Source: Euphorbia lathyris (Eukaryota > Streptophyta > Magnoliopsida > Malpighiales > Euphorbiaceae). From it: a stretch of DNA of 64,000 nucleotides. This document shows positions 30,332-42,974 of the stretch, one piece after another. The stretch lies in the NCBI RefSeq assembly GCF_963576675.1, contig NC_088916.1, positions 14,980,501-15,044,500 of the forward strand. Direction: 5' to 3'. Each line of letters opens with the position of its first letter. Within the stretch, counting starts at the first letter, position 1. The position numbers and the translations under genes are program-made. The notes below the pieces were generated by a model. It worked only from the letters and a program-made list of their open reading frames with translations. It did not search any database and was not told the origin of the DNA.

Positions 30332-31928
30332 TGGTAAGATATTAGATAAAATGCCGGAAACGTAGATGCTTACAACTGTAAAGATTTTGGAAGAGTTGGT
30401 TTTTCTTCTTTTTTCCCTTACTATTGGTTATGATGTGTGGAGTAAATTTTGTAAATTCTTGTGGTCTATGTGGATATTTTCTGGGTGAAAGTTAAAATAC
30501 AGGCTTGCTGCTGCTAGATTTTACTTACCATAGTTTTGGGTCTACACCACACAAGACTTGGAAAATTCACACATTTAGCGCAATTAAAAACACCAATGAG
30601 CAGCTTCACGTTCGGCTTGATAAAAGCTAACTCTGTTCGGTTCGATTTATGAATGAGCTTTTTGAGCGTGACGAAACTCGGCTCGAAAGCTTGCAAGCAG
30701 ACTTAGTTATAGGTGTATGAACAAACTCGGTTTGAAAGCTTGTAAGCAGGCTTAGTTATGTGTGTATATTATAATGTTCATGAACAGGTTCTTGTGCAAG
30801 CTTGGTTCAATTTTTTTTAATAATAGTTTATCTATTAAGGGGGAAATATACTTAATGAGATGTTCATGAGCAAAGCTCGGGAATAGGATTAACAAGAAGC
30901 TCACGAACAGGACGTTGAGCCTGGTCATTTTCTGCTGAGTCGAGCATAAGCAGGTTAAAATTCGAGTTAGCTTTGTTCCGACAACCCTAATTGGAAGAGG
31001 TCAAAATTTGACTCAACTCGGTTTGATTACAATTCTAATTGGAAGAGTACAGATTTGTACAATGAAGTATTTCCTTTCGTATTTGTTCTATATATGCGTT
31101 ATGTAGTTATGATTGGTCAGACTTAATGAAAATCGGGTGTCTAGCACGTGATACCCACGTCTTCCCTCTTCTTAATGGCTCGTGTCGTCCCCCTTTCTAC
31201 TATTTTCATCTCATTTTATTAAACGTTTTAGAAGATTTCACAAAAATTAAAAGCTCAATATAGGTGACAAAGAACTAATCTCATTTCTCCTCATGTTGTT
31301 TGATTTGGATAGCATATTTTTTGATAAAGGGATAATGATAATGGTTTTGTGGAACATCCTATTGAAAGCTACTTTTTCAATTCCTGCAAGACAGACAGAG
31401 AGAATGGTTGGTTCACGGTGGAGGTTGAGACGAGACTTTGACGTATAAGTAAATTCTAAACTAAAAATAGTTTTTTTTTTTTTTGGAGTGAGACCTTTTA
31501 TATAAGAGCGAGAGTTTTATTCCAAATAGAACAAAATTACTCTGATCTATTTAAGAAAAATATTCAAAGAGGCAGGTCTCCATAAGAGTGAGAATTGATG
31601 TATCTTGATTATGAAGAATCGCATCTCCGAGGGAAGGATCTAAATATCTTGAAAGTTGTGAGCTGAGGTTACTCAAGAAATGCTTATACTTCTACTAGAA
31701 ACTCTTGATTAATTGATTAATTAGTTAATTAATTAAACAGTTCATACAAACAGAGAAAGGATATTAATTTATCAGAGGAATGAGTTTAAATAATCAATGA
31801 GGAAAAACAAAACAAAAAATGGTGGTTGCTAGAAAAGATATACAGAAAATGAGAAAAAAATATTTGTAAGGGAGAAAAGACAATTCTTTATTTAATTTAT
31901 TTTGACACTCATTTGACCATCATAAAAT
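30332..31928. other. 3' flank of the nucleotidyltransferase gene and spacer
   Basis: Holds the 3' UTR (no unambiguous AATAAA), then repeats. Apart from the dispersed repeat at 30600-30990 I see only AT-rich non-coding sequence. Confidence 0.4.
30600..30990. repeat. Dispersed CTCGGCTCGAAAGCTT-type repeat
   Basis: A GAGC/GCTCG-rich sequence with internal duplication (CTCGGCTCGAAAGCTTGCAA, then CTCGGTTTGAAAGCTTGTAA). Related copies lie in two WNK introns (58075-58590 and 59410-59840). Non-coding; TE class unknown. Confidence 0.55.
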
Positions 31929-32380
31929 GGTACAATTTTATCCCTAATGTTGGAAGCCAAGATCAATTTTACCCCTAACGTTGATAAATTGGGTCAATTT
32001 GAGAAATAATTCATCAAACTGTCTTCTCGGTCATGAATCTTGTCATCTACACTCCACACATGCGTTATTTTATCAGTAACAAATCACAAACATATGTTGG
32101 GATGTGAAAAAAATATTAAAAATATATTGTCTTTTGTACGAATTAGACAAAAAATTCAAAAAATTCACTGAATTTATAATTATTAATCTCCAATTTTATT
32201 ATTAAATTATAAAAAACATTATATCTTTTTTTTAGAACAAATTGATATGCAATTGGTGCAAAATAAAGAAAAAAATGACTGTATTTTATAATAATGTCTG
32301 AAATTGATCCAATTTATCAACGTCAGGGGTAAAATTGCTCTTGGCTACAAACATTTAGATGTTACAGGTATTTTTGCACC
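31929..32380. mobile_element. Fold-back MITE
   Basis: Arms of about 80-90 bp: left GATCAATTTTACCCCTAACG then TTGATAAATTGGGTCAATTT; the right side is its complement with a few changes. The core is AT-rich. No coding sequence; the target duplication is not clear. Confidence 0.65.
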
Positions 32381-32645
32381 TTAACCCTAAAAAGAAGCGG
32401 TATAGGTAGAGGCGGCAGATCGTTTTCAAACTATGACAGATCGTAGATGTCAATCGCCACCTTGTAATCGTCGATCTACTTAGCATTAGAAGTTTTTTTT
32501 TTAAGACATTTTGTATCGAATAGCAATTATGTACTAAAGTATATTTTTTCAATTAATGATATTTTGTCTAAATTTTTTTTACATAGAGTTTTGACCCCCC
32601 CTCCCTCAAATCCTGGATCTGCCACCGACTGGATTACATCATTAA

Positions 32646-33536
32646 CAGGCCCGTCCCTGAGCATGGGCAGGAGGGGCGTCTGCCCAGGTCCAGAGATGAG
32701 AAGGAGCCCAATTATGATAGTGTATTAGTTATATTATAGGCTTTTAAATTATACTTGATTAAAAACGTTGACATTATATTCTTTCCAAATGTCTTTCCAA
32801 ATTAAAAACGTCGACATCATATTAAATTAAAAAAAAAGTTATATACTTGATTAAAAACGTGGACATCAGTTATTAAGTAGTCTTGACAAATTCCCTAATT
32901 TACCTCAAAAATTTATAATTTATCTTTCCCTTTTTAATCGAACTCTAATCCCAAAAAATATTAAACGGTAATATTGTCCTACATCTTCGGTTCATCTTGA
33001 ATTTATCAGCTATATAATCAATTTGTTCTCTAATCACCTCACTGTGAAACTTCCAATTGCTAATAGGGTTTTTTTTTTTTTTTTGTATTTGAGAAACTCT
33101 ATCAGATTCTGATTTACTTGGTCTTTAGAGGCAATTCGGGAGAAACGTATCAAAATCTTCAAATATCAAGAACTTAACCGCTAAAGCCTATTAAATGATG
33201 TGATTTTCAGATTTGGTTTTTCATTTTTCTGTTATCATGCTTTGTATCGTAAAAAAAAAAGCATAAAATCTATTAGAACTATTCATAATTTATTAAATTT
33301 GAGAAATTTGTATCTAGAAATGCTCGTAGACTTCATTTTGTATAAAAAATTTGGTACTTAAAGCAATATAAAATGTTTTTATTAGATCGTTTGTCAAGTG
33401 TAATAAAAAAGTGTCATTTTTCAGTGATCTTTTTTATACAATTGACTTTTCTACTTTATTTTTTATTTGCACCTATTTATTAGGGTCTCATTTGGTAATT
33501 CGCCTATGGACCTCTAAAATCTCAGGATCCGCCCTG
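32646..33536. mobile_element. hAT-type non-autonomous element, perfect 8-bp duplication
   Basis: Termini CAGGCCCGTCCCTGAG and (complement) CAGGGCGGATCCTGAG are typical of the plant CAGGGCCGGCCCTGAG hAT group. A perfect 8-bp duplication ATCATTAA lies at 32638-32645 and 33537-33544. The 891-bp body is AT-rich and non-coding. Confidence 0.85.
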
Positions 33537-33708
33537 ATCATTAATTAGACATTTTGCATAAAAACCCCAAGAAAATTTCTTAGTTTTAGCTTATTGTAAG
33601 AAAACTAATATATAATCACGAATTGTAGTTAATATTATACTTGTATAATTACTTGATAGGAACTCTCAAGCTTGAAGGCAAAAATCAGATTCAACTGTTA
33701 TTCTTTTT

Positions 33709-34156
33709 AGGTTAAATGCACCATTGGTTACTAAATTTTATATGGTTATTTCAAAATGGCCACTCAACTTCAATTTGTCGTAATAAAATCACCCAACTTT
33801 GAGTTTTTGTCTCAATTATGTCACTATGACGATTTCACTAATTAAAAAACATCAGAATGATGATATAAGTGATACGTCAATATGAGACAACTCATATTTC
33901 TAACCGAAATAACATATGACATCCACATATGCGCCACCCGACATGTCGCCGTCACATTTTGTTTCGGTCAGAGATTTGAGTTAACTCATGTTGACGTGTC
34001 ATACATGTCATTATTTCGATGCTTTTTAACCACTAAAATCGACGGAGTGACCTAATTGAAACAAAACTCAAAGTTAGTGATTTTATTGAGACAAATTAAA
34101 GTTGAGTGACCATTTTGAGACAACCATATAAGTTCATTGACCAATCTCTTTAGCGA
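33709..34156. mobile_element. Fold-back MITE
   Basis: Inverted arms of ~140 bp (left TTCAAAATGGCCACTCAACT, CACCCAACTTTGAGTTTTTG; right CAAAACTCAAAGTTAGTGAT, GTTGAGTGACCATTTTGAGA). The centre holds further short palindromes. Non-coding. Confidence 0.65.
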
Positions 34157-34898
34157 CCCAATGACTTTTCTTTCTGATGGAAATAGGCCAACTTCCATCA
34201 CAATTCCCATTATAATGTCAACCCTTCTATTGTTCACTGGTCCCTCCCCCACAGTGTGTGCTTAAGTGTAATGTTGAAGCTTCATCTACTTAAGTAATTA
34301 GCTAATTGTTCTGTTAGTTTTTTTTTTGTTAAACGTTCTGCGAAACAAGCTGCTCATACTTTAGTTAGGGTGGTTGATTCCGAGTCAAATTGTGGAGCTT
34401 GGACTTCTGCTCACCCTTTTCCCAATTTTGAAAGCTGATGAATATTGTTTCTTCTCTCTTCAAAAAAAGATAGAGAGGTACGAAGAATAGAGAAGTGAAA
34501 AAAATAGATGCGAACGCGAAAAAAAATGGAGGAGATGGAGAAAGAAATGAATAAATGAAGGAGAGAGAAGATGAGTAATGGAAGAGAATATGGAAAGTTG
34601 AGATATTTTGTTAAGAGAGAAATTTCAAATGGACGTTTTCTTTTAAGCGAGTTGAAAGACATTGATCTGCTATGTTGATCAAGGTTGTCTGGTTATTTTC
34701 AATTTCTAAAAATTATGTTTATAAATAATTTTTGAACCCATATTTGAATTTAATAGTAATTATATTTAGAAAGTAAGAATGTAGTCAATTAAAATAGGAT
34801 AAAAAATCGACCATAATATACTTTTTTTTTTCATTCACCGTCTCTCAACAACAGTAGCACAATAGAAGGCTTATGTCATAAATTTTCTCAACATACAA
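34157..34898. other. Spacer
   Basis: AT-rich; includes a purine-rich GAGAGAGAAGATGAG-type stretch near 34490-34600. An open frame across it has low-complexity composition and is not credible. No gene is supported. Confidence 0.4.
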
Positions 34899-35299
34899 TA
34901 AAGGTAAAGTACAAAGAAAGAAGAAACTTGTAGTTTGCCCGATTTACAATTATAGTCCCACAGTTTAAAAACTTATAAATAGGAATTTTTAATTTGTGCA
35001 CTTTGCAGTTAAAGACTTCGTGAGTCAATTTTTTTTTTTTGTCAAAAATTACTTATAGTTTAGTTAATTTGTAAAGTCAGATTTTATATATGCGGTGATT
35101 TGCAAAATCTGATTTTTTTTATTTCTCCAAATCGCTTTATTTCAGGTAAATAACTGTGATAATAACACGTATTGACAAAATGCCTAAGTTTGCATATTAC
35201 ACAAACCGCAAGTTTATGTTTGCAAATTTTTAAACTAAGAGACTTCATTTACAAAAAGGTCAAACCACATAGTCTTATTTTTTGTATTTTACTCTAACA
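34899..35299. mobile_element. Fold-back MITE
   Basis: Inverted arms of ~75 bp: GGTAAAGTACAAAGAAAGAA on the left, TTTTTTGTATTTTACTCTAA on the right, with CAGTTTAAAAACTTATAAAT facing its complement. Non-coding. Confidence 0.6.
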
Positions 35300-36122
35300 A
35301 TAATATAATTGCTAACCGTTTGTCTGCAAATTGTCTCAAATATTTATTCTTTATTTGAGTTTTTGTTTGGTTCACTCAAAAATCAAGTTAATTTTTTTTA
35401 ATTTATATATAAAAGAAAATAGTGTAAAAATTACTAATCTAGAGCCTCTAAAATACTAGAGCCGCGACTGAATGAGATGCTCTAAATATAAGTCAGAATA
35501 TTTGTTAAAGTGTGTTAGTTATTTGTTAAACTAATATGAAGGCTCAACTTAACTCAATTATTATGATTATGGTTCTTGATTGTAATCAATTTTATTGTAG
35601 AAAATTTAGGGGAAGCACCCAATAAAGTGAGGTAAATTACATTTATGCCCTCCCAATTATCAATTTATTTTATTAGTGGATTGGTCCTTAAACTTTAAAA
35701 TTGGATATTATAACCCTTCATTTTTATACTTTATTGATATAATGACTCATTTCACCATTGATCAAGTCAGATAACCGAGGACAATATCAAAATGAAAAAG
35801 TATAAGAATTGTAGTTATTTTTTCATGGAACCACCGCTAATCACCATTTTAAATCTTTCTTTCTTTAAATAATTACTATCTATCTTCTAAATAAACAGTA
35901 TTTAAATTTTCTCAAAATAAAAAAATTTAAAAATTAAAGTTTTTAAAATATCATTTTCATCAGTTCTATAATAAAGCGTTACCAGATATTGAAGTTATGA
36001 TCTTGATCAACGGTAAACGAGATTCAGTATAATGACTTCTTGGCTTATTGTTTTTTATTCGTGCTTTTCTCTCTCCTTTTATTCCACAATGGAAAACTAG
36101 TATGTGTTATTAGAGTTTATAT
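35300..36122. other. AT-rich spacer
   Basis: AT-rich. A one-sided fragment near 35627-35770 (GGTAAATTACATTTATGCCC) resembles one arm of the GTAAATTACACC fold-back family. No gene is seen. Confidence 0.4.
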
Positions 36123-36605
36123 TGGAGTAAATTATACCCATTGTTACTGAATTTTATTTATTTTCATTAGAATTCAAAACATAACATAAAAATCACTCAA
36201 TTTTACACTTTCTAATATTATTACTATTAAAACTCAATTAACACCTTAAGTTTGACGATCTTAAAATGGAAAATTCCAAAAATTTAAAGTTGTTTAGAAT
36301 CACTTTTACCATTTAACTGTATTTTTTTATTTTCTAAAATAACCACTTCTCGAGTTTTCTCTAAACATTCACTTCCTAAAAAAAATTTAATTGATTAAAA
36401 AAAAAAATTTAATTAAGGTTGTTTAAAATATTATCAATTCTATGAATTTTATATTTTGAGGTCATAAACGGTAATTTTAAGGCATTAATTAAAATTCAAT
36501 GGTCATAATGTTAGAAAGTATAAAGTTGAATGAGTTTAATGTTACATTTTGAAATTTAATGATCATATCATGAAAATCAATAAAGCAATGTTGTAATTTA
36601 GGCAA
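36123..36605. mobile_element. Fold-back MITE, GTAAATTACACC family
   Basis: Inverted arms: left GAGTAAATTATACCCATTGT with CTTTCTAATATTATTACTAT, right ATAATGTTAGAAAGTATAAA ending GTTGTAATTTAGGC. The same family occurs at 46063-46563, with partial copies at 52605-52990 and 59040-59335. Confidence 0.6.
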
Positions 36606-36934
36606 ATAGCATTCTGAGACCCTTGACCTTTCATCTTTTATATACATTAAGACTTTGATCTTTTATTTTCTGTCATATTAAACCTCCGATAACCGTAAAA
36701 GTTTGTTTTGAATATAAAACTCGATTAACAGAGTATCATTCATTTTATCTGCGTTAGAAATTTTTATTTTTAATACTTCGAAACCTTTTTTAATGTGTAA
36801 TATGACTATAGGAACAACTGTAGAAATCTTATTTCGAGCTCTAAAAAAATATTATTTCAAACATTAATAAAATTAATAACACTTTTTTTAACTATATTAG
36901 ATATCTACAAACTAACTAATTTGACAACGACTTA
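36606..36934. other. AT-rich spacer
   Basis: AT-rich; possibly a one-armed remnant of another fold-back element (CATTCTGAGACCCTTGACC near 36610). No gene is seen. Confidence 0.35.
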
Positions 36935-37272
36935 GGAGGTGTTTGGCTGCTCCTTTTCGTGCTTCTGTTTGCCTTTTCACTTTAAAATTGAGAGTTTTAG
37001 GTGCTTGGTTAGTGATCTCCTGTTTGCCTTTTACACCTGAAAAACAAGTATTAGGTGTTTGGTTAGTGACCTCATGCTTGTCTTTTATACCTGAAAATGA
37101 GCCTTTTACAAAAGCAGAGAATCTCTACTTTTTTGGAAAATCAGCTTTTTCCAACAGCAAACAGCAAACTGTAATAGCAAGCAACAACAACAAACAACAA
37201 GAAGCTACAACAAATAGCAAACTGTAACAGCAAACAACAATATCAAACAGTAGATAAAATAAACGGACCCTT
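36935..37272. mobile_element. GGTGTTTGG-type MITE
   Basis: The left end GGAGGTGTTTGGCTGC and right end AAATAAACGGACCC are imperfect inverses. Inside are two copies of GGTTAGTGA with GCCTTTTACACCTG, and CAA-rich repeats (CAGCAAACAACAA). A related copy lies in WNK intron 1 at ~54575-54720. Superfamily (hAT or PIF) is undecided. Confidence 0.55.
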
Positions 37273-37533
37273 ATTGTGATAGAAAAGAAAAGAGTAGGAG
37301 TTTAACGGGATACGTATCCCGGTCAATACTTAATGCACCAAACAAAATTATACCTATAATTTATCCGTTTATATTGAGATTGGTTTTTGACAAACCCTTG
37401 TAATGTTAGAGATTACTTTGATAAATAAGCCACGCGTGCGCCGCCGTTTAGACGAGACGAGACGTGGACCAAAATTTTATTTTTAAGCTTTTATTTATTT
37501 TATTTTTAAACCAAGCCTCTTCTTTCTAACTGT

Positions 37534-37537
<4 letters not shown>

Positions 37538-37573
<36 letters not shown>
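37538..37573. repeat. Poly-T run (36 bases)
   Basis: An uninterrupted T36 tract: possibly the A tail of a minus-strand retroposon, or a simple repeat. No retroposon body is recognised beside it. Confidence 0.8.
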
Positions 37574-37574
<1 letters not shown>

Positions 37575-37739
37575 TAACTACACAATTTTAATTTCCTATT
37601 TAGACTCCTTTCAGGGGGAAAAAAAGCAAGTTAGACAAAAATGTTTTACACTGTTTAAGTCTTTCAATTACATCTTATAATTCTTAAAATTCTTGATTGC
37701 ACCATGTTTCACGAGCAATTATTTTTAAGGCAGTGACAT

Positions 37740-40700
37740 ATCCATTCGGAGAACAACAACGATAGACACTTCCTAGAGGAATCAACCACCAGAGATAATG
37801 TGACTCGAGGGGAAGGTGAAAATATAAATAATAAGAATGTTCATCTTGACGTGATGAAGAGTAGTAAACTTACAACGGCCGTGAGCCACCTAGAAGCGGC
37901 TCAAAAAAGGCTATTTGATATTGTGGATAAAATGTATGCGGAGACAATATATGAGACTGGGTCTATCAGGAATGAGCTAGAACAAGTACATATAAAAAAT
38001 GAATCTTTATCCTTGATTGAGGAGACACTGAGAGTTCTCAAAACTTAAAATTCGAGAACCAAAAACTTTTGAGGGGGAATCGTGAGTTGTGACACAAAGA
38101 AAGTGAACAACTTTTTGTTCGACTTGGAAAGTTATTTTGCTGCTAAAAACACGATTGGATTCCGACCACCTAGAGGTGGTTCTAATGTACCTAGAGGAAG
38201 ATGCAAAACTGTGGTGGAGAGATAAAGCAGGCTCGGATCGGTGAACACCCGGAAGGATTTCAACTGCGAGCTTAGAGCTCAATTCTACCCCAAAAATGTC
38301 CAATTCACAGTGAGGTGCAAACTAAATGAACTACAACAACCTGGTAATATTTGAGAATATGTACGAAGCTTCCAGAAATTTCAGAGATGCAAGAAGATGA
38401 TAAGTTCTTTAACTTCTGAAGGGTCTGGAGTGGTGGGTGAGAAACGAGTTGACTTGAAGGGAGCCAAAATTTTAGTAGCATAAAGCCTGCATGCTTTTGG
38501 GAATAATATAAAGAGGAACTTTCCTGCCAACTCATACTCAGAATGTAGGTCTAATAAATGGGGCAGATCATCGAGTGGGGAGGCGAACGAAGTTACTCCC
38601 TTCTAGAGAAGGCCTTTTCAAGGGAACAACTCTGAAAGAAGAAGCTTCCCATTAAGGACGATATATTCCAATAAACAACCTTCAAGAAATTTTCCATCGA
38701 GATCTCAATCATCCAGTTCTAAACCACGACCATACTTCATCTATATAGGACCTCACAAGATGTCTGAATACCAGAAGAAGTCGATCCTCTATTGCATGCA
38801 TGGGATATGGGAGGAAGATAATTCCATGAGTTATAGGAAGCGGGGAAATTCAGAACCTTCTATAATGTGGGGCTCTACGATTCTTGGGATCTCTAGAGAA
38901 ACAAATCAAGGAAACATGAAGTAATACTGAGAAGGGGCTCATATATGTTGAACTGGTAATCAACGGCAAAAACACGAGCGCTTTGATCAATATTGGTTCA
39001 CTGATAATTTCATTATAGATAAAAAAAGCTTCCATGTATAGAAAGAGACAGGGAAGATCAAGGTAGTGAACTCTCCGGTAAAATCTATTGTAGGAACTAC
39101 ACAACATTTACCTTGTAAGTTGGGGCCATGGATGGGCTCTATAGGGTTCACCATGGCACCTATGGATGACTTTGATGTAGTTTTCGGGTTGGACATTCTA
39201 AAGCAAAGCTTTTCCATCCCCATGTTGTCATCAAGTTGCCTTCTTTTCATGAACCAAGAACCATGTGTCTTACCGATCACAATAAGAACAATATGTAAGA
39301 AGAAGTGCATCTCGGTAATATTGTTTAAAAAAAGGAAGAGATGTCATATTTGGTGGTTCCTGCAGGTAGAGACTCAGAGGGGAGTGTGATCGTCTTCAGC
39401 CTACTTAAGGGTGGTGATAAGGGAGTTTCAAATCATGCCAGAAAGGTTACCAAAAGCTTTACCTCCATAAAGGGAAGTTGATCATGATATAGAGTTGTTG
39501 CCAGGGACAAAAGCCCCAGTAAAAGCTCTATATCGAATGGATCCTGTAGAACTAGCAGAATAGAGGAAATAGTTAGAAGAGTTATTAGAGATAGAATTTG
39601 TTAGACCATCAAAAGCTCCTTTTGATGCTATAATGTTGTTCTAAAAGAAAGCAGATGGAATTCTAAGGTTGTGCATGGATAATAGATGATCTCAACAAGA
39701 TTATTATGTGGAACAAATATCACATTCCAATAGTATCTGATCTGTTTGATAATCTCAGTGGAGCCAAATACTTCACCAAGATGGACTTACATTTCGGGTA
39801 TTATCAAGTTTGGATAAAGGAGGAGGATGTGCCAAAAACCATATCGTGGCTCGGTATAGATCCTTCAAATTTCTTATTATGCCTTTTGGATTAACAAATG
39901 CTCCGAGAAATTTTTGTACTCTAATAAATCAGGTATTCATAGACTATTTAGATCAATTCATGGTGGTCTACCTTGATGATATCGTGGTATACAGTTCAAT
40001 CTTCGAAGAACACCGGGAGCACTTGAGACTAGTTTTTAGCAAGTTTCGAGAGAATAAGCTTTTCTTGAAGCTAGAGAAATGTGCATTTGGGTAGACAAGC
40101 ATCAAAATCCTTGGTCATGTCATCGAATAAGGGAGAATTTGTATGGACCAGTGAAAGGTGAAAGAAATATTTGAGTAGTAAACCCATTCAAATACAACAC
40201 AATTGAGATCCTTCTTGGGGGTGGCTAACTACTGTTGGAAGTTTGTTCAAAAATATTCACAGAGAATTGCTGTGCTCACTAACCTATTAAAGAAAGACAT
40301 AAAATGGCAAGGGACCAAAGAGTGTCAAAGAGCTTTTGAGAATTTAAAGCAAACGATCCTTACAGACCCTATTTTGGTGCTCCCAGATATGGGTAAGCCA
40401 TCTGAAGTCTAAACCGATGCATCATACTTTGCATTAGGGGAGTCATAATGCAAGATAACCGAACAATAGCTTTTGAGACCATGAAGCTAAGTGAGGTGGA
40501 ACAATGATGTACTACTCATGAAAGAACTACTTGCAGTCGTGCATTGCCTAAGAGTTTAGAGACATTATTAACTGTGATTCAAGTTCATGGTGAAAACATA
40601 CAATATAATTGTGAGCCACTTTCTCACCCAATAGATGATGACTCCAAAACAAGCACGTTGGCAAGAGTTTTTACTAGAGTTCAATTTTGTGTTGGAATAT

Positions 40701-42895
40701 CATATAGGGAAGTCAAATTTAATCACTAATGCACCGAGTCAAAAGTCAAAACTAGTATGGTTGAAACAGATGGCTCACCTATAGAAAGATCCTCAAACAG
40801 TGGTCGTTATCAATATAGCAAAATAAGGGAAAACTAGACACTTCCGGGTTAATGATGATCTGTTGCTAACAAAAAAGCAAAGATTCTATATACCAAAAGC
40901 CATAAATTTGAGGAAGATGTTGATGAATAAATCTCTTGACACGTAATGGGAGGGTCATCCAGGATAGCATAACATATTGGCTCTCCTACAATATAATTAT
41001 TATTGGCCAAGAATGGAAGATAAAGTGTGAGAATACACAAAAACCTGCCTGATCTGCCGGCATGATAAAGTAGAAAGGAACAAACCTACAGTATTATTAC
41101 AACCTCTACCGATACTATGACGGTCATAGGAGAGCATCTTCCTCGACTTTATCATTAGCCTTACTCGGGTCGACAAATTTAACTCAATCTAGTGGTCGTT
41201 GATAAATTTTCAAAATATAAGACTTTTATTTCGATTAAAGTACTTAACTGCAGAAATAACATCTCAGACTTTCTTAAAAAATGTTGTGAAATACTGGAGC
41301 ATTCTAAAGAGTGTTGTTAGCGATAGAGATGGCCGGTTTGTGGGAAGTTTCTAGTTTGAACATTTCAGGCTACTTGGGTCGAACCTAGGCATGTCCACTA
41401 GCTACCATCCATATATTGATAGTCAATTAGAGAGATTAAATAGCATGTTGTAAGAGTATCTTTGACATTTTGTCAATGCGAATCAACGAAATTGGACTTC
41501 CATATTAGATAACATCTTTTGAAATTGTTACAGGTCAATACCTAATGGAGCTAGGGCTGTAAACGGGATGGGTCGGGGTGGGGATTCCGTTAACCATCCC
41601 CGACCACTGGTCTATCGGAGATTCCCCATCCCCGCCTCGAATAACATATGGGGAAAATTTTGGCTACCATCCCCGCCCCGTGATGAATCCGCATCCCCAC
41701 GGGGAATCCCCATCCCCGTTTAACTTTTTAATTTCTTTACTTTTTGAAGGTTTCCAAGGTTTTGATTATCTAAAATTCCTATCCTCGCGGGGAATCCCCA
41801 TCCCGTGCATGTATTACTTATTAGCTTTCAATTTTTATTTTATTTTATTTTATAATTTCTACTCCTAATTACATAGGTTCCGTTTTAATTTTAAACCAAC
41901 CTAGTTAGAGCTTACCTTAATTTATTTTTAGAATATATTTCGTTTTAAAGCAACCAGGTTACAACTCAATCTTTTTTTAGTTTATCTAAATCACATATAT
42001 ATTTTTTTAGTTTATTTTTTTGATATTCAGGTATTTAGTCGGGGATCCCCGTTGGGCACATTCAGGGACGGGGATGGGGACGAGGATGGAACACTTATAA
42101 GCATACTCGCCCCATCCCTGACTATCGGGGACAAAATAAAAACGATCCCCGCCCCATGGGGATCACAAACGGGGATTCCCCATCCCCAACGGGTCGGGTC
42201 TCCAACGGAGATAGAGAATCCCCAACTAATTGATAGCCCTAAATGGATCCACATTCGATTGACATGCCATATAAGGGCAAAAATTCAAAGGCATAATTTT
42301 TCACTAAGAAGTGGAAACAAAACAAGGATATAGCTAAAGTGCACTTAGAAAAAGCATCAAAGAGAATGAAGAAATGGATAAATATGAGTCGTCGACCACA
42401 AGACTTCCAAGTTAGAGACCTAGTAATAGTGAAGATACTGCAGAAACAACTTCAGTTCCTACACAATAGGGATAGAAGATTGACAAGGAAGTATGAAGGA
42501 CCACTTCTAATTGCGGCAAATGTGGGACCAGTATCTTACAAACCGAAACTACCATAGTGGATGTCGATCCATCCTATTTTCCATGCCCGCAACTTGAAGC
42601 AGTATCACCCAGATACAACAGACAATCAATACAACAACTCTATAAGACCTCCAATCATAAAAAAGCCCCAACCAATAGAGAAGTTGAAGAGATATTAGCG
42701 GAAAGCACAACATCAATATCGCGATGATCCTATAAAGAGTACATTGTTAAGTGGAGATCTCACGGAGAAGAAGAAACCAACCGAGAGAGAAAGCCACATA
42801 TCTACAATCTTTCAAGAACAAGATTGAAGACTTCAACAAGACCAATTCGACGGGCATGTCAAACCGTTGAGTGAGGGAGAGTCTAAGGGGGATAA
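37740..42895 (+). pseudogene. Decayed Ty3/gypsy chromovirus-type retrotransposon (gag-pol)
   Basis: Many stops and frameshifts, but domains occur in Ty3/gypsy order: gag (37800-38500; VNNFLFDLESYFAAKNT); protease (~38940-39060) whose active site reads ALINIGS instead of the usual D-T/S-G; reverse transcriptase (39690-40100; LTNAPRNFCTLINQV, YLDDIVVYS intact); RNase H (40200-40740; LRSFLGVANYCWKFVQ); integrase (40980-41550, CLICRHDKVERNKPT, VVSDRDGRF, MSTSYHPYIDSQ), resuming after an inserted element at 42250; and a chromodomain-like end (42680-42800; EVEEILAES, YIVKWRSHGEEET). A polypurine tract AAGGGGGAT (42885-42893) closes the coding part. The gag-side zinc knuckle has lost its cysteines. 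No 5' LTR is recognised. Confidence 0.85.
41552..42241. mobile_element. GGGGATTCCCC-rich element inserted in the integrase region
   Basis: A 690-bp element with ends TAGGGCTGTAAACGGG and (complement) TAGGGCTATCAATT. Flanking 8-mers are AATGGAGC (41544-41551) and AATGGATC (42242-42249), 7 of 8 identical. Both sides are rich in CGGGGATTCCCCATCCCCG-type blocks. hAT-like by duplication size. It interrupts the retrotransposon and is therefore younger. Confidence 0.72.
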
Positions 42896-42974
42896 TTCTT
42901 GTAATCATACTATGTAATTGGAGGAGATTGACTATGGTATTGTATGAAAAATTGTAACTATTGTTGTTGATAGA
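42896..42974 (+). other. Start of a possible 3' LTR
   Basis: TGTAATCATACTATG follows the polypurine tract by a few bases, as an LTR start would, but the LTR is soon interrupted by another repeat. The end and the partner LTR were not found. Confidence 0.35.
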